A stretch of 44,076 nt of DNA from Prorocentrum cordatum (GCA_963575745.1 CAUYUJ010002059.1:50001-94076), one strand, 5' to 3'; positions 20,289-30,703 are shown, counted from the stretch's first letter. Notes: generated from the letters alone by a model not told the origin. A program made the numbers and translations.

Positions 20289-20474
20289 TCAAACCACCAG
20301 CGCGGGCGCTGCAGCTAATATGATAAGCGCGGTCAGGCCAGCCCCCGCGAGCATCGCAATCACCCCTCCATCTGCAGTCCTAGCAGAGGCGGCGTTTGCG
20401 CCGATGGTATAGCCCTCGAGCGGCGTCACAACAGAGCAGAGTGGCAGTTGCGAGTCAACATCGGCAGTTGCCAG
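20289..20474 (-). other. Short minus-strand frame with one membrane-like segment (possible exon or gene remnant)
   Basis: The frame is open for 61 codons, ends TGA at 20289, and reads GANAASARTADGGVIAMLAG then AGLTALIILAAAPALVV, a convincing hydrophobic helix. It has no upstream ATG. The AGGGCTA, GGCGC and AACGCCG bases at its middle echo those just after the stop of the gene at 20508. It may be a terminal exon or a decayed duplicate; this is inference. Confidence 0.35.
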
Positions 20475-20507
20475 TCACAGCAAAGCCGGCGTTCGCGCGC
20501 CAATGAT

Positions 20508-21131
20508 CTAGCCCTTGATCTCGTCAAAGGACCAGTCCTCGGAGTCCATCCAGATCTCGTCATCGGGCCCGTCCGCGGGGTTCACCTCTTGTAAGCCCTG
20601 GTCGGATATCATCTCCCGCTGCAGCGGCCGATCCCACGTTTGGATCCATGGGTCCATAATGAAGCCGTAAGCTATGTGCACGCCGCGACGATGTTTCTTG
20701 CCTCCTCGCCGACGGCGGTAAGGCCGCGGGCTGCGACTGCGGCTGCGATTCGAGGATGCGGGCTTTTCTCTTCGAGACCTGCGTCGGCAAGGCTGCGGGC
20801 AGCGACTGCGGCTGCGACCCGAGGCTGCGGGCATAGCTCCTCGGGGCTTGCGACGGCAAGACTGCGGGCCGGCCTTCTCGAGGCATGGCGATCGCCGCCG
20901 CGGGCGGCTGCGGCTGCGCCGCGGCCGCGGAGCGCGGCTGCGACTGCGGCTGCGACAGCGGCTGCGGCTGCGCCGCGGCCGCGGAACGCGGCTGCGACTG
21001 CGACTGCGGTTGCGCTGCGGCTGCGCCGCGGCCGCGCGCCGAGCGGACCGCCGCAGCTGCGACTGCGGCTGCGCGCTCGGCGAGGGACGGCGGTGCAATG
21101 GCGGCGTGATGGGGGCGTTCTTGGACCCCAT
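20508..21131 (-). CDS. RS/PR-rich basic protein with an acidic C-terminus, 207 aa
   Basis: ATG at 21131 lies directly behind a good splice acceptor (GGTTCAGGTTTGCAG then C-ATG), fitting SL trans-splicing at that AG. Residues 40-80 and 105-145 are Arg-Ser and Pro-Arg-Arg repeats (RSRSRSR, APRPRRSRSR) from a GCGGCTGCGACT-type DNA repeat. Residues 150-207 are different and look folded (VHIAYGFIMDPWIQTWDRPL), ending in an acidic, Trp-containing tail (DDEIWMDSEDWSFDEIKG). RS-like tracts are common in splicing and RNA-binding proteins, but no RRM is present, so that role is only a suggestion. A frame that changes character this way but stays open is unlikely to be chance. Confidence 0.6.
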   Translation of the reverse strand: MGSKNAPITPPLHRRPSPSAQPQSQLRRSARRAAAAQPQRNRSRSRSRVPRPRRSRSRCRSRSRSRAPRPRRSRSRPRRRSPCLEKAGPQSCRRKPRGAMPAASGRSRSRCPQPCRRRSRREKPASSNRSRSRSPRPYRRRRGGKKHRRGVHIAYGFIMDPWIQTWDRPLQREMISDQGLQEVNPADGPDDEIWMDSEDWSFDEIKG

Positions 21132-21149
21132 GCTGCAAACCTGAACCGC

Positions 21150-21345
21150 AACGGCCAGCATCTTTGCGCATCTTATATTTGCATTGCTTATCTGTGCGAT
21201 TCTTACCATCGCGCTTCTTATCTTCGCGCTTCCTTATCTTCGCGCTGCCTTATCTGTGCGATTCTTACCATCGCGCTTCTTATCTTCGCGCTTCCTTATC
21301 TTCCTATCTTCGCGCTTCCTTATCGCGCACGGGTGGGTTCAGAGA
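21150..21345 (-). repeat. TTATCTTCGCGC tandem repeats upstream of the RS-rich gene
   Basis: Units TTATCTTCGCGCTTCC, TTATCTGTGCGATTC and TTACCATCGCGC repeat over 190 bp. A similar tract lies at 22455-22620, also upstream of a minus-strand gene, so a 5' regulatory or transcription-start role is conceivable. Confidence 0.7.
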
Positions 21346-21494
21346 GCGCGCGCGCTCGTGCCTAACCCAAGCAATGCTTGCACTTGCGAGCAGCGGCGCG
21401 CGCGCTACGCACCGCCAGTTATCTTGCCTGGCATTCGACGGTCTTATATTTGAACACACTGCTTAACAATATTGTTTGTTGTTGTTCCTTTTTC

Positions 21495-21549
21495 GGACCG
21501 CGTCCAGACGCGGAGCCGCGGCCCGCGGCGACCAGTCCTGGCGCGTGAA
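21495..21549. repeat. Palindromic GC repeat P, copy 1
   Basis: CCGCGTCCAGACGCGGAGCC, GCGGC, GCGACCAGTCCTGGCGCGTG. Its CCGCGTC / GACGCGG stem has a CA loop. Other copies are at 22657 and, inverted, at 33096. Confidence 0.75.
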
Positions 21550-21597
21550 CGCCTGAAAAGGAATCTAAGAACACATGCGCTCTAAACTGGGCGCCCC

Positions 21598-22359
21598 TCA
21601 CTGCCAGGCGGCGTCGTCGCCAGGGCCATCGACCGCGGTCGGCTGAGAATGCTGAGTACGATACCGAATCATACGCCCCACGGCGTTGTAGTGCACCTCT
21701 GCCATAATCAGTCGCCTGGTGCGATCTATGACCGAGTCCTCGCATGCCTCTATGGCGACATCGACGGCTCTGGCCTCGGTGGCGTCGTGCGTGTCTATTG
21801 CGTCCTGCCGCTCATGCCACATCGCGCCCAGCATTGCCCTCGCCTGCTGGAGCTGGTCCTCCAGTGCGTCCGTCCTCTCCTCCAGCGCTGCCCTGCGCAG
21901 CTGCATCTCGCGCATCCGCAGATCCATCTCCTCCATGCGCTCGAGGGCGAGCTCGCATGCCTCGGTGTCCTGGGCCTCGATCGCGACGAGCAAGGCGGAG
22001 CGCGGCGTCCTTGACCTCGAGCGGCGCGCCCCGCGCCGCGGTGGAGCGCCGCGCTGCGCTGCGGTGGGGCGCGGCGCCCTGGCCCTCGGGCGCGGCGAGC
22101 AAGGTGACACAGACCTGGCGCACCAGACCGAGTCGGGCGCCGAGAGCTCGGAGATGGCAACGCTGCCAACGTTCCTGCAAGATTCCCCCGAGCACGGGGC
22201 TGGCAACGCTTCTGCAAGTAGCGCCGAGAGCTCCGAGAGTGCCGCTTTCTTTCTCTGGCTCGCCCGCGCCCTGCACTGTCGGCGTTTCACAGTCGCCGTC
22301 GCGCCGCCGCGGCCCTTGCCATGGCCGCCGCGGCGTCGGCGGCCACGATGGGCGGCCAT
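21598..22359 (-). CDS. Coiled-coil protein, 253 aa, with a basic N-terminus
   Basis: ATG at 22359 (GCGGCATGGCC). Residues 1-40 are strongly basic (RGRRRRGGHGKGRGG). Residues 85-120 are an Arg/Pro/Ser linker. Residues 125-185 form a heptad-rich helix (LALERMEEMDLRMREMQLRR, then LEERTDALEDQLQQARAMLG), and a second helical part follows to 235. A worn SL relic lies 55 nt upstream (22415-22435), but two short upstream ATGs intervene. It follows the same upstream repeat pattern as the RS-rich gene. DNA or RNA binding with dimerisation is plausible from the layout only; no family is recognised. Confidence 0.6.
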   Translation of the reverse strand: MAAHRGRRRRGGHGKGRGGATATVKRRQCRARASQRKKAALSELSALLAEALPAPCSGESCRNVGSVAISELSAPDSVWCARSVSPCSPRPRARAPRPTAAQRGAPPRRGARRSRSRTPRSALLVAIEAQDTEACELALERMEEMDLRMREMQLRRAALEERTDALEDQLQQARAMLGAMWHERQDAIDTHDATEARAVDVAIEACEDSVIDRTRRLIMAEVHYNAVGRMIRYRTQHSQPTAVDGPGDDAAWQ

Positions 22360-22414
22360 GCCGCCCTCTCACGCCCGCATTCCTTGAAGGACCTCGACCG
22401 CGCGGTCAAGTACA

Positions 22415-22435
22415 TTTGGGCCAAAGCGGCATCGG
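22415..22435 (-). other. Candidate DinoSL relic (weak)
   Basis: The minus strand reads CCGATGCCGCTTTGGCCCAA then A, against the known leader CCGTAGCCATTTTGGCTCAA then G: about 15 of 21 positions agree without gaps. It is weaker than the relics at 36278 and 33587. Confidence 0.35.
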
Positions 22436-22454
22436 TATAATAATTGTAATTGTA

Positions 22455-22625
22455 ATTAAGCATCGTATCTTCGCGCCGATTATCTTCGCTTGCCGTGTCT
22501 GGTTTCCCTTTGCGCATTTTACCGTTGCGCATGTTATTTTCGCGCCGTGGCATTCGGCACTCGTGCCCCAAATATTTGCGCTTATTTATCTTCGCGACGC
22601 GTATCTTCGCGCCGTTTCATGTTTC
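22455..22625 (-). repeat. ATCTTCGCGCC tandem repeats upstream of the coiled-coil gene
   Basis: Degenerate units such as CGTATCTTCGCGCCG, TTATCTTCGC and TTATTTTCGCGCCG. They are related to 21150-21345. Confidence 0.6.
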
Positions 22626-22656
22626 CCCCCCCCCTCTCGGCTCTCGGCAACTACGC

Positions 22657-22709
22657 TTCGAGCCGCGTCCAGACGCGGAGCCGCGGCGACCAGCCTTGGC
22701 GTGTGAAAT
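22657..22709. repeat. Palindromic GC repeat P, copy 2
   Basis: GAGCCGCGTCCAGACGCGG, AGCCGCGGCGACCAG, CCTTGGCGTGTGAA. Confidence 0.75.
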
Positions 22710-22789
22710 ATTAACATATATTTACATTCATACACGGACCAGCCAACTAAACGAGCCAAACACATACATCCTAGACCACAGAGTGCACC

Positions 22790-22965
22790 ATTTGGGGCCA
22801 GTACGGCCGACATAGACTGCACCGCATAGACTGCACCACATACCGCATATATTGCACCACATAGACTGCACCACAGAGAGTGCACTACATAAGCTGCTTG
22901 GGGCCCACGATGGCTGACAGTGGCTGCACCATGCACATAAACCGCACCACATGCACTGCCCCTCT
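22790..22965 (+). repeat. ACTGCACCACATAG tandem repeat
   Basis: At least eight imperfect units built on GACTGCACCACATA, from about 22808 to 22960. No gene is supportable from 22710 to 29181. Confidence 0.8.
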
Positions 22966-23094
22966 CACCGTGCGTTCGGGTGTTTGGGCTATCTTAAGCC
23001 ATTTGAAGGTCATCTTGGTCTGGTGGGCTGGATGCGGCCAACGCCGAACACTCTGGCTCCCCCCCCATCCCCGTTCCTCCCCTTGCGCGCGCGC

Positions 23095-24925
23095 GGGGAG
23101 TTCTGTATTGCGCCGAATCCACAAGATGCGCCAGAACATATATATATATAATATATATATATTGTGTGTACTGGTTACCATTGCCCAAAATTTGCAGTGG
23201 TGGAGGACGGTAAGGGTGATTAGATAAGTCCCTCATGGTTCATGAGGGATGAGGCATCGCCCGATCAGCGCCCCGATCGATCAGACACAACGCTGCCATT
23301 CAACGTAATCGGCGCTGTCGCCCCCCCCCCCCCCCTCCCCACCCCCACACCACACCCACACCCCTCTCCCCTCCTCCCCGCCCTTCCCCTCCCCTCCCCC
23401 CTCCGCCCCTCGCACCCCCACACACACCCACACCCCTCTCCCCCCTACCTCCTCCCCCATCCCCGCCCTTCCCCTTCCCTCCCCCCTGCGCCCTCTCACC
23501 CCGCATCGGCGATCATGCACCCCCCCCCCCCCCCCCCCCCCCGTGGGCCACCCTTATCCCCCCTCCACCGCTTGTGCATTCGACCCGCGCCGACGGCAAC
23601 CGACGACAACGACTACGACGACGACGACCGACCGACCGACGTGCCGACCGACGACGACGTTTCTATGTGGGGCCGCAGGTGCAAAGACCCGCGCAAAAAG
23701 CAAAGCCTGCACGCCCCGCTGGCCTCTTTAAAGGGACACAGATGTTTTGAGTTCAGTTCTTGGAAGTACACGTCGGCTTCTGCATTGTGGACAATACAGA
23801 ACTCCCCGCGCGAGCGCGGGGGTCACCCGCGATCGCGGGTCACCCGAAATCCGTTCGGTCACCGTTGAGGGTGCATTTTAGCGCGCGCGTCCACGCGCGC
23901 GGGGAATTTTGCCTTGTTGTACGCGGTTGGGCGTTCGATGCCGATAGACTGGCGCGCTTGGACCTTGCGCATGGTCCTGGCGCGTCACGCGCATCACCAC
24001 ATGGCCGCAACAGGGGTTGACATTGGGCGAAGAGGAGAAGGAGGAGGGCAATGACGAAAAATATGATGCCAGCAGGGGAGGAGGAGAAGGACAAGGGCAA
24101 GGGCTTGGAACTTATGGGCTCCCTTCGGACTTTCGGGGATGTATATTGGGTGTCCATGAGTTTCCATGCGGGAATATATGGCGCCCCCTGCAAGAATCTA
24201 AGGCTTCTCTGGGAATATACGGGTTCCCTTGCGGAAAGATATATGGGTTCACGAGCGGGAGTTGGGTTCCCGTCGGGAACTATATAATGGTTTCTGCATC
24301 GGGGGTCTATGGGTACACCTGCAGGAATCGATGTGTCCCATTTGGGAATTTATGGGTTCCGCTGCGGGAAGCTACGATGTATCTTGGGAGATGCCCACCA
24401 TGCGTGCTCTTCGATGAAACCACAAAAACCACAATGGCACCATGAGCCACGAGCCATGAGAGTTGGAAAGTCACTTAAACCAAGACTCTTTAAAGACATA
24501 CAGAACTGTTGAATTCAGTTAGAGGAATCACATGTTGCGGACAATATCTTAGAACTCTCAACTCGCGCGCGTCGGAGCTCTGTATTGTCCATGCACATTG
24601 GAAAAGTCGACGCGCCCGTCTCTTTAAAACGCAACATAATTTTTGAATTCAATTTTTGGAATTGCATGTCGGCTTTTCTTGTGGACAAACTCATTAACGC
24701 GCGCGCGCGCGCGTCGGAGGTCTGTATTGTCCACAATAGACAAGCCAACGCGCCCCTTTTAGGGAACAGCAAAAAGTTTGAATTCAGCCTGTGACATTAT
24801 ATGTAACCTTGTATTGTGGACAATACAGAACCCCGACGCGCGCAATACTGAACTCCGACGCGCGCGCTCGCGCGCGCGCGCGCTGGTCACCATGGTCACC
24901 CGCGCGCGCGCGGGTGGCTTTTTCT
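23095..24925. repeat. Cluster of repeat G: TATTGTGGACAATACAG units joined to CG runs
   Basis: Complete units at 23727-23820, 24487-24560 and about 24620-24740 share TTTAAAG, TTGAATTCA, a TTGGAATTGCATGTCGGC block, TTGTGGACAATACAGAAC and a CGCGCG tail. Some are arranged head to head (24690-24760). The GTGGACAATAC core is near-palindromic. Long alternating CG runs (24699-24713, 24856-24916) could adopt Z-form. Also within the span lie TA microsatellite (23138-23162), a poly-C/CCT tract (23318-23545) and GAC/CGAC repeats (23600-23660). Confidence 0.7.
24105..24400 (+). repeat. GGGAATATATGGGTTCCC-type tandem repeat
   Basis: About nine degenerate units of 25-35 bp, each with GGGAA, TATATGG and GTTCC. 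Many units can form short hairpins (GGGAA / TTCCC). Confidence 0.75.
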
Positions 24926-24934
24926 CGTGAAGTC

Positions 24935-25587
24935 GGTGATGGTGTTGGTGCTGTTGCTTGTGGTGATGATGATGCTGCTGCAGCTGGTGACGCTGCTTAT
25001 GCGATGGTGTTGGTGTTGCTGCTGATGGTGGTGGTGATGCTGCTGCTGGTGTTGCTGTTTGTGTTGCTGATTCTCGTGGTGTTGCGGGTGCTGGTGGCGC
25101 TGCTGTTGGTGCTGGTGATGCTGACGTTTGTGCTGCAACTGATGCTGCTGCGGGTGCTGGTGGCGGTGCTGATGTTGGTTGTGTTGCTGGTGCTGGTGAT
25201 TGTGGTGGTGCTGATGGTGCTCATGCTTATGCAAATGCGGTTGCTGGCGGTTGTGGCGTTGCTGCTCATGCTTCTGCTGGTGATGGCGGTAACGGTGGAA
25301 TCATGCAGTTTAAGAGTCGCCTCGGGCACGTTGTCTCGGGGGCCTCTCGGGCCGATATCGGGCTTGTCGTTGATTTCTCGTGGGGCCCACGGTGCGGCCC
25401 AATTGATTGACCTGGTCTTGGTGCCATCTTGCGGCTATTGCGAGGGGCGCGAGAAGCCCCTCGGGGGAATCTTGCCCACATTGTTTCCAGAAAAAACTGA
25501 AAACGCATTTGCGCTTTTGCAACCCCCCCCCCCCTTTCCACCCCCCTCCACCCGCCATCCTCCCAACCAACCACCCCCCCCCCCGCC

Positions 25588-25623
<36 letters not shown>

Positions 25624-25659
25624 ACCCCACCACCAACCCCCCTCCCCCCTCCCCCCTCC

Positions 25660-25697
<38 letters not shown>

Positions 25698-26160
25698 GTC
25701 CTCCCCACCCCCCACCCCCCCCATCCGCCATCCCCATCCCCCCCCCCCACTGTCCGAGGCTCTCCAACCCAATGCCAAAAACTCACCCCTTTCTCCGCAC
25801 CCACACCCCCCCCCCCCCCCCCCCCCCCCTTCCCCCCCCCTCCCGCCCCTCGCCCCCACCCCAACCCGCCCTCACCCCCCACGCCACCTCACCCCACCCC
25901 CCTCTCCCGCCCCCCCGCCACCCTGTTCCCATCGCATTGGGCCATATTGAGGCCACCTTGGAGCCTCAAGAGCTCACTAGAAGAGAGAAGGCGAGACGGC
26001 AACGCTACGTTTGTGTCATTCAGGTTTCGTACCAAATTTGGGTTTCTCGGGGTGGCTCTCGGAAGGGCCTGGGCACTTGGAACCGTCTTGGGGCAGTCTT
26101 GGAGCCATATATATATATACACACATACATATGTGTATATATATACACATATATGCAGTC
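24935..26160 (+). repeat. GCT array plus L-type array, partial composite
   Basis: GGTGCTGCTG-type triplets to about 25300, then GGTGGAATCATGCAG and GTCGCCTCGGGCACG, an L-type array, a poly-C region (25526-25920), a worn core (GAAGAGAGAAGGCGAGACGG at 25980), and a TA/CT microsatellite (26106-26200). The same order of parts is found in 26435-28284. Open frames here encode only Leu/Val or Pro runs. Confidence 0.65.
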
Positions 26161-26434
26161 CCCCTCTCTCTCTCTCTATCTCTTTCTCCCTCTCTCGAAT
26201 ATGGAGGATGGTGATATCAACAACCCATGGCCAATGCGCCGCCAGGCACTCTTTTGTTTAGTGGTGGCCAGCGGCCGCCGCGGTGGCCGACGCGGCCATT
26301 CGCATATTGCCCTTCATTGGGCGGCGGTTCGGTGGAGGAGGAGTTGGACTCATATACATATAATAATGTATCACATATATCGGAGCGAGATTCAACATAC
26401 GGCGAAGACCGATCTACGTATATTGCCAATTATT

Positions 26435-28284
26435 GACGCTTTGCGTATCTCCACCAGCCCATCCAGGAACAATCTTCTGGAGAGCTGACGGGAGAAGGGC
26501 TGAATAAACCCACATAGTGCGACAGCGCGGGCAATACCGCTGAATTGAGATATCTGTGGTATAGCGAAGGGTGCGGATGCTGCTACGGGTGCTGTTGCTG
26601 TTGCTGGCACTGCTGCTGCTGCTGGTGATGTTGCTGGTGTTGCTGGTTCTCGTGCTGCTGGTGATGTTGCTGGTGCTGGTGGTGGTGCTGCTGCTGGGCA
26701 GGTGCTGCTGGTGCTGCTGCTGGTGTTATAGCCGCTGGTGGTGTTGCTGCTGGTGGTGCTGCTGCTGGTTGTGCTGATTCTGCTGCTGATGGCGTTGATG
26801 GTTCTCGCGTTGCTGCTGGTGCTGCTGCTGGTGCTGCTGCTGGTGCTGGTTTTGCTGTTTTTGTTGGTGGTGGTGCTGCTGTTGTTTCTGCTACTGGCGG
26901 TGATGGTTCTCGTGCTGCTGGTGTTGGTGATGCTGCTAATGCGTTTGCTGCTGATCGTGGTGATGCTGGTGCTGCTGATAGTGCTGCTGCCGATGCTGCT
27001 GCTGGTGCTGATGCTGGCAGTGGTGGTGGTGCTGATGGTGCTGCCGCTGCTGCTATAGTGCTGTCGCTGGAGATTGTGGTGCTGATGTTGTTGCTGCAGG
27101 TGATGACGGTGGCGGTGAGAGCAGGCAGGTTAACAACCGCCTCGGAAACGTTTTCTCTGATGCCCATTGGAGCCATGGGCTCCCTTAAGTTGGGGTCCTC
27201 TCACAGCGTTATTGGTGGCCATATTGGGGCTCTGTTGGGGTGGGGTGGGGGTGGGGTGGTGGGTTGGGGGGGGGCGGCGGGGTGGAGGTGGGGGGGTGGG
27301 TGGGGTGGGGTGGGGGAGGAGGGGGGGGGGGGGGGGGGTGGGGGCGGCGGGGTGGGGTTGGGGGGGGGCGGGGGGGAGGGGGTGGAGGGGCGGTGGTGGG
27401 GGGGGGGGAAGAGGGGGGGGGAGAGGGGGGGGGGGGGAGAGGGTGTGTGTGTGTATGTGTGTGTGGGTTGATGGTGGTGGTGGTGGTGGGGGTGGGGTGC
27501 GGCGGGGTGGGTGGGTGGGGGCGTGGGTGGGTGGTGGGGTGGGGGTGGATTGGGTGGGCCGGGGTTGGGGGGGGGGGTGGGTGGGGGGGAGAAGGTGGGC
27601 ATCAGGAGTTGTTTTGTGACTCTGAGATGCCTCTTGGGGCAGTCGCTGCCACACACACACATGCACACACGCACGCCGCCCCTCCACCCCACCCCGCCCC
27701 CTCTCGGATGCTCAAAAAAGGCGCATTGGGCGATCGCGGGCCGCTCTTGGAGCGCTATAGTATGTGAGCTCGTGGGAGCATGTTGGGCGTCTTGGGGCTC
27801 CATTCGGCCATATTGGGGCCATCCTGACGCCTCAAGAGCGCATCGGAAGACAACGATCGACAAAGCAAACAACATTGATGTTCCTTTGGTCTTGGTGCAA
27901 TTGTTGCATCTTTGTTGAGGGGGAGGGTGGTCCCGGAGGGCTCAGATTGCAATTGAAACCGTATATTGGAGCCGCATTGGAGCCTGGATGCATGTCGGAG
28001 GCGCAATCTTGATGTCTGTTGTGTAATCTTGAAGCCATCTGGGCTATCTGGGGCCCTCTTGGAGCAAATCCATTGAGCCAGCATGGGCGCTCTAACCCTT
28101 CGCGGGGAGCCCCTCTAGACGCAGTGTGCCTGTGTGTGTATGCATGTGCGCGTGCGCGTGCGCGTGCGTGGGGTGGGCGGGTGAGCGGGCGGGGGGGAGG
28201 GGAGAGGGCGTAAACCTCCCGAGCTGGGAAAGGAGTGATATTGGAAAGAGGAACGCCACAAACCACCTGCGCCCAGAGGTGGGT
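26435..28284 (+). mobile_element. L element, long composite copy
   Basis: Left end CGCTTTGCGTATCTCCACCA, GCCCATCCAGGAACAA; GCT array 26575-27110; linker; poly-G region 27232-27600; array units; worn core near 27835; then AAACCTCCC with the CCACCTGCGCCCAGAGG end at 28265. It is longer than the 1.1-kb copies because of the triplet array. No protein is encoded. Confidence 0.6.
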
Positions 28285-28639
28285 TCACTGCTGGGAGTGC
28301 CATATATACGTGTCGGTCGGAAGGTGCCATATCGTCTCGTTGATTATCGGTTTATATCTATTGTGGGGAGTTCCCGACGCACTTGTCGTGAGAGTAGTAT
28401 AGGATTGCTGGGATCGTCTTCCACGCGCGTTGGGAGGTCCTTATCCACCTGCTCTGAAGCAGCATCTACGTTCGGTGCTGGAATTGCTATCTGTACATGG
28501 GGAGGGGTGGTGCTGACCTATTGTATTTAGATCCGATCTACGTCTGAGAGTGTGATTCTACTTGGCGAGTCAGGGCCCTAACTATTTTCGGGTGGATCGT
28601 ACATAGTGGGGGGCCCCATACCTGCTGAGAAGCTCGTTG

Positions 28640-28885
28640 CTTGGTCGAGGTTCGATGATCGAGGACCGAGGTTCGCATATGGAGTTTCGAGGATGTAGAA
28701 TCGAGGCTCGAGGTTCAAGATATGATCATCGAGGGTCGAGGTTCGAGGTTCGAGGATCGAGGGTCGAGGCTCGAGGTGGGTCGATGATCTAAGCTCGAGG
28801 ATCGAGCATGCGACTCGAGGCTCGATGATCGATCGAGTTGTGAGGGGAGGATCGGGGCTCGATGTTAGCGGTCCGAGACTCGAGA
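28640..28885 (+). repeat. TCGAGGTTCGAGG minisatellite
   Basis: Units of 7-14 bp (GAGGTTCGAGGATCGAGG and variants) over about 245 bp. The 28285-28639 stretch before it shows nothing recognised. A TTTTG pentamer run follows at 28997-29028. Confidence 0.8.
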
Positions 28886-29181
28886 GTCGATGACCGATGC
28901 TTGCACGAAAGGTGGCACCCGCGTCACATCACGCGTGCCCGCGGGAGATCTGTGCAGGGGCGGCGCGCGCGCCCGCGGATGCATCGCGCGGTCGCGTTTT
29001 GTTTTGTTTTGTTTTGTTTTTTTTCTCATCTCGCAGGCGGCGCGAATGCCCGCGGGAATGGCATAGCGCGCTCGACTCGCAGGGGGGCGGCGTCCCGCGG
29101 TTGAGCGAAGGAGCGCTCTGTATGCGCTCGGGCGCAAGGAGCGCCCTTATCTATTATAGGCGCGCGCGCCTAGTGGCCGCC

Positions 29182-29859
29182 TCAGATCTGATTCTCGAGG
29201 TTCTTGATCTTCTCGGCCAAGTAGCTGATCATCTTATCCTGCGCGCCGATCTTCTTCTCAATCGTGCTCAGGTCCGTGTACAAGTCACTCAAGACAGCCT
29301 GCGCCTGGAACATCCTGCGGTGGCGCCGTTCTGCACTGGGGTAGATCTCAGCCACGGCCTGCTGGCCATTGTCGTGCTGCGTGTCGGAGTGCTGGTCCTT
29401 GCCACTGCCCGTCTGATCATCGTCGCCCTGGCCATCGTACTGCTGAGCCACGGCACGGTTGCCACTGCCCTGGTCGCCGTTGTCATGCTGCACGCTGGGC
29501 TGAGCGCTGCCGTGGTGCGTGGCACCGTCGTCGTGCTGGTCGTCCTGCTGCACGCTGTCCTGCTGCGCGCCATCGCCGTCCTGCTGCACGTTGTCCTGCT
29601 GCGCGCCGTCGCCGATCTGCTGCGCGTTGTCCTGCTGCGCGCCGTCGCCGTCGCTGGGCTGCCCATGGGCGGACTTGCGCTGGGCCAGCATATTCTGCAC
29701 AAGCTCGTAGTACCGCTCCTTGTCAGATGGAGACAACCGTTCCCAAATGGCGGGATCGATCCACCCAGTCTCTGCATCATTGCCGTCGACCCACATGTTG
29801 TCCACGAACGCCCGAGCGCCAGCGACGCCCCTGCACGCCAAGCTCGAGCGCTGCGCCAT
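29182..29859 (-). CDS. Uncharacterised acidic protein with 12-residue repeats and a C-terminal coiled coil, 225 aa
   Basis: The start is ATG 29859, the first ATG after a probable SL relic at 29933-29956. Residues 30-62 form a conserved-looking helix ([20 protein letters not shown]). Residues 71-106 are three 12-residue units of [12 protein letters not shown] type, matching 36-bp DNA repeats. Residues 107-170 are rich in Asp, Gln, His and Gly and are probably disordered. Residues 182-225 are a coiled coil ([20 protein letters not shown], then [10 protein letters not shown]). The same-strand neighbour at 30320 has a similar upstream arrangement. The family is unknown. Two ordered ends joined by a glutamine-rich spacer suggest a scaffold or adaptor, which is inference. 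Confidence 0.75.
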   Translation of the reverse strand: MAQRSSLACRGVAGARAFVDNMWVDGNDAETGWIDPAIWERLSPSDKERYYELVQNMLAQRKSAHGQPSDGDGAQQDNAQQIGDGAQQDNVQQDGDGAQQDSVQQDDQHDDGATHHGSAQPSVQHDNGDQGSGNRAVAQQYDGQGDDDQTGSGKDQHSDTQHDNGQQAVAEIYPSAERRHRRMFQAQAVLSDLYTDLSTIEKKIGAQDKMISYLAEKIKNLENQI

Positions 29860-29932
29860 CGAGGCGGTCGGGGAGTAGGGCGCGCGGGGCGGCACTCGGG
29901 TCGGGCGCTCTGAAAGAGCGATCGAGGATTGC

Positions 29933-29956
29933 CTTCGAGAGAATCAGTTCTACGGA
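29933..29956 (-). other. Probable DinoSL relic (gapped)
   Basis: The minus strand begins TCCGTAG, identical to the leader's first seven bases. It then diverges and ends CTCGAAG against CTCAAG. It lies 73 nt before ATG 29859 with no ATG between. Confidence 0.45.
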
Positions 29957-30319
29957 CAGGGGGGGGTGCAATACAGAGCTGCTGATGCCTTCCCCCACAT
30001 TCCCCCTCCCACGACCACCGCCGCCCCTCACAACCCCAGGCACGCGCATGTTGTTATCACAGTTACATCCTCCCCCAAGTTACACATGGGTTCCGTCGCT
30101 GACGGTCGTCGTTGAAACGTGATCCGCAGAACAGTACACCATAGCGCATAGCAGCGCACTAGCTCGTGCCGCAGAGTACCCGACGCAGCAGCCACACAAA
30201 AGTTCACGAGTGCACGACAGACGAATCAATGAATGCTCCGCGACACTTGCTGTCACGCAACATCCGATGCTGCACCCGAAGAGACCGAATGGCCTGTGCC
30301 GCTCGATCGTGCAGGAATC

Positions 30320-30703
30320 TCAGTCAGAGTCCTCGAAGACCACTGCATCTTCGATGGTGTACGTGATCTTATAACGTATCGAGCGTGTCTTGTTTGTATT
30401 GGAAGGGCCGTCATCAGACTGCATCATGTTGAACGTGTTCCGAGCAGATTCGGGCATGTCGGCGATCGCAGAATACGTGCGCGTGATGCTCCGCTTGCGC
30501 CTGTCGTCAACCGAAGGGGCAGCCCCCGCGGGCTCCGACGACATCCCTTCGCCCGCGTGCGAGCCCGAGGAAGCGTCGCCTGCAGGCGCGTCGCGCGCAG
30601 GAGCGTCGCCTGCAAGAGCGGCGGCGCTGACGCCAGGCGGCGGAGATATCGGCGACCCTGGTGGACTCTCTGGAGGGTCGCCTGCAGGGGCGACGCCTGA
30701 CAT
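30320..30703 (-). CDS. Uncharacterised small protein, 127 aa
   Basis: ATG 30703 is the first ATG after an SL relic 60 nt upstream. The first half is low complexity (APAGDPPESPPGSPISPPPG; then GDAPARDAPAGD repeats). The second half looks folded: DDRRKRSITRTYSAIADMPE and SIRYKITYTIEDAVVFEDSD at the C-terminus. There is no signal peptide and no membrane segment. The basic-to-acidic C-terminal region is the likely functional part. No family is recognised. A longer frame runs upstream to 30940 but crosses the relic and is probably not translated. Confidence 0.65.
   Translation of the reverse strand: MSGVAPAGDPPESPPGSPISPPPGVSAAALAGDAPARDAPAGDASSGSHAGEGMSSEPAGAAPSVDDRRKRSITRTYSAIADMPESARNTFNMMQSDDGPSNTNKTRSIRYKITYTIEDAVVFEDSD

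Noticed and set aside
20268-20293. GTATGCACTATTGGCTCAAA resembling an SL relic on the plus strand
   Set aside because: No gene follows on that strand, and the bases belong to the end of a minus-strand frame.
24791-27900. Leu/Val-rich and Pro-rich long frames resembling membrane proteins
   Set aside because: They are GCT triplet and poly-C/poly-G tracts read in frame; the hydrophobicity is a by-product of the repeat.
28690-28880. GGTTCGAGG-like motifs suggesting tRNA B-boxes
   Set aside because: They are units of a minisatellite; no acceptor stem, A-box or cloverleaf is present.
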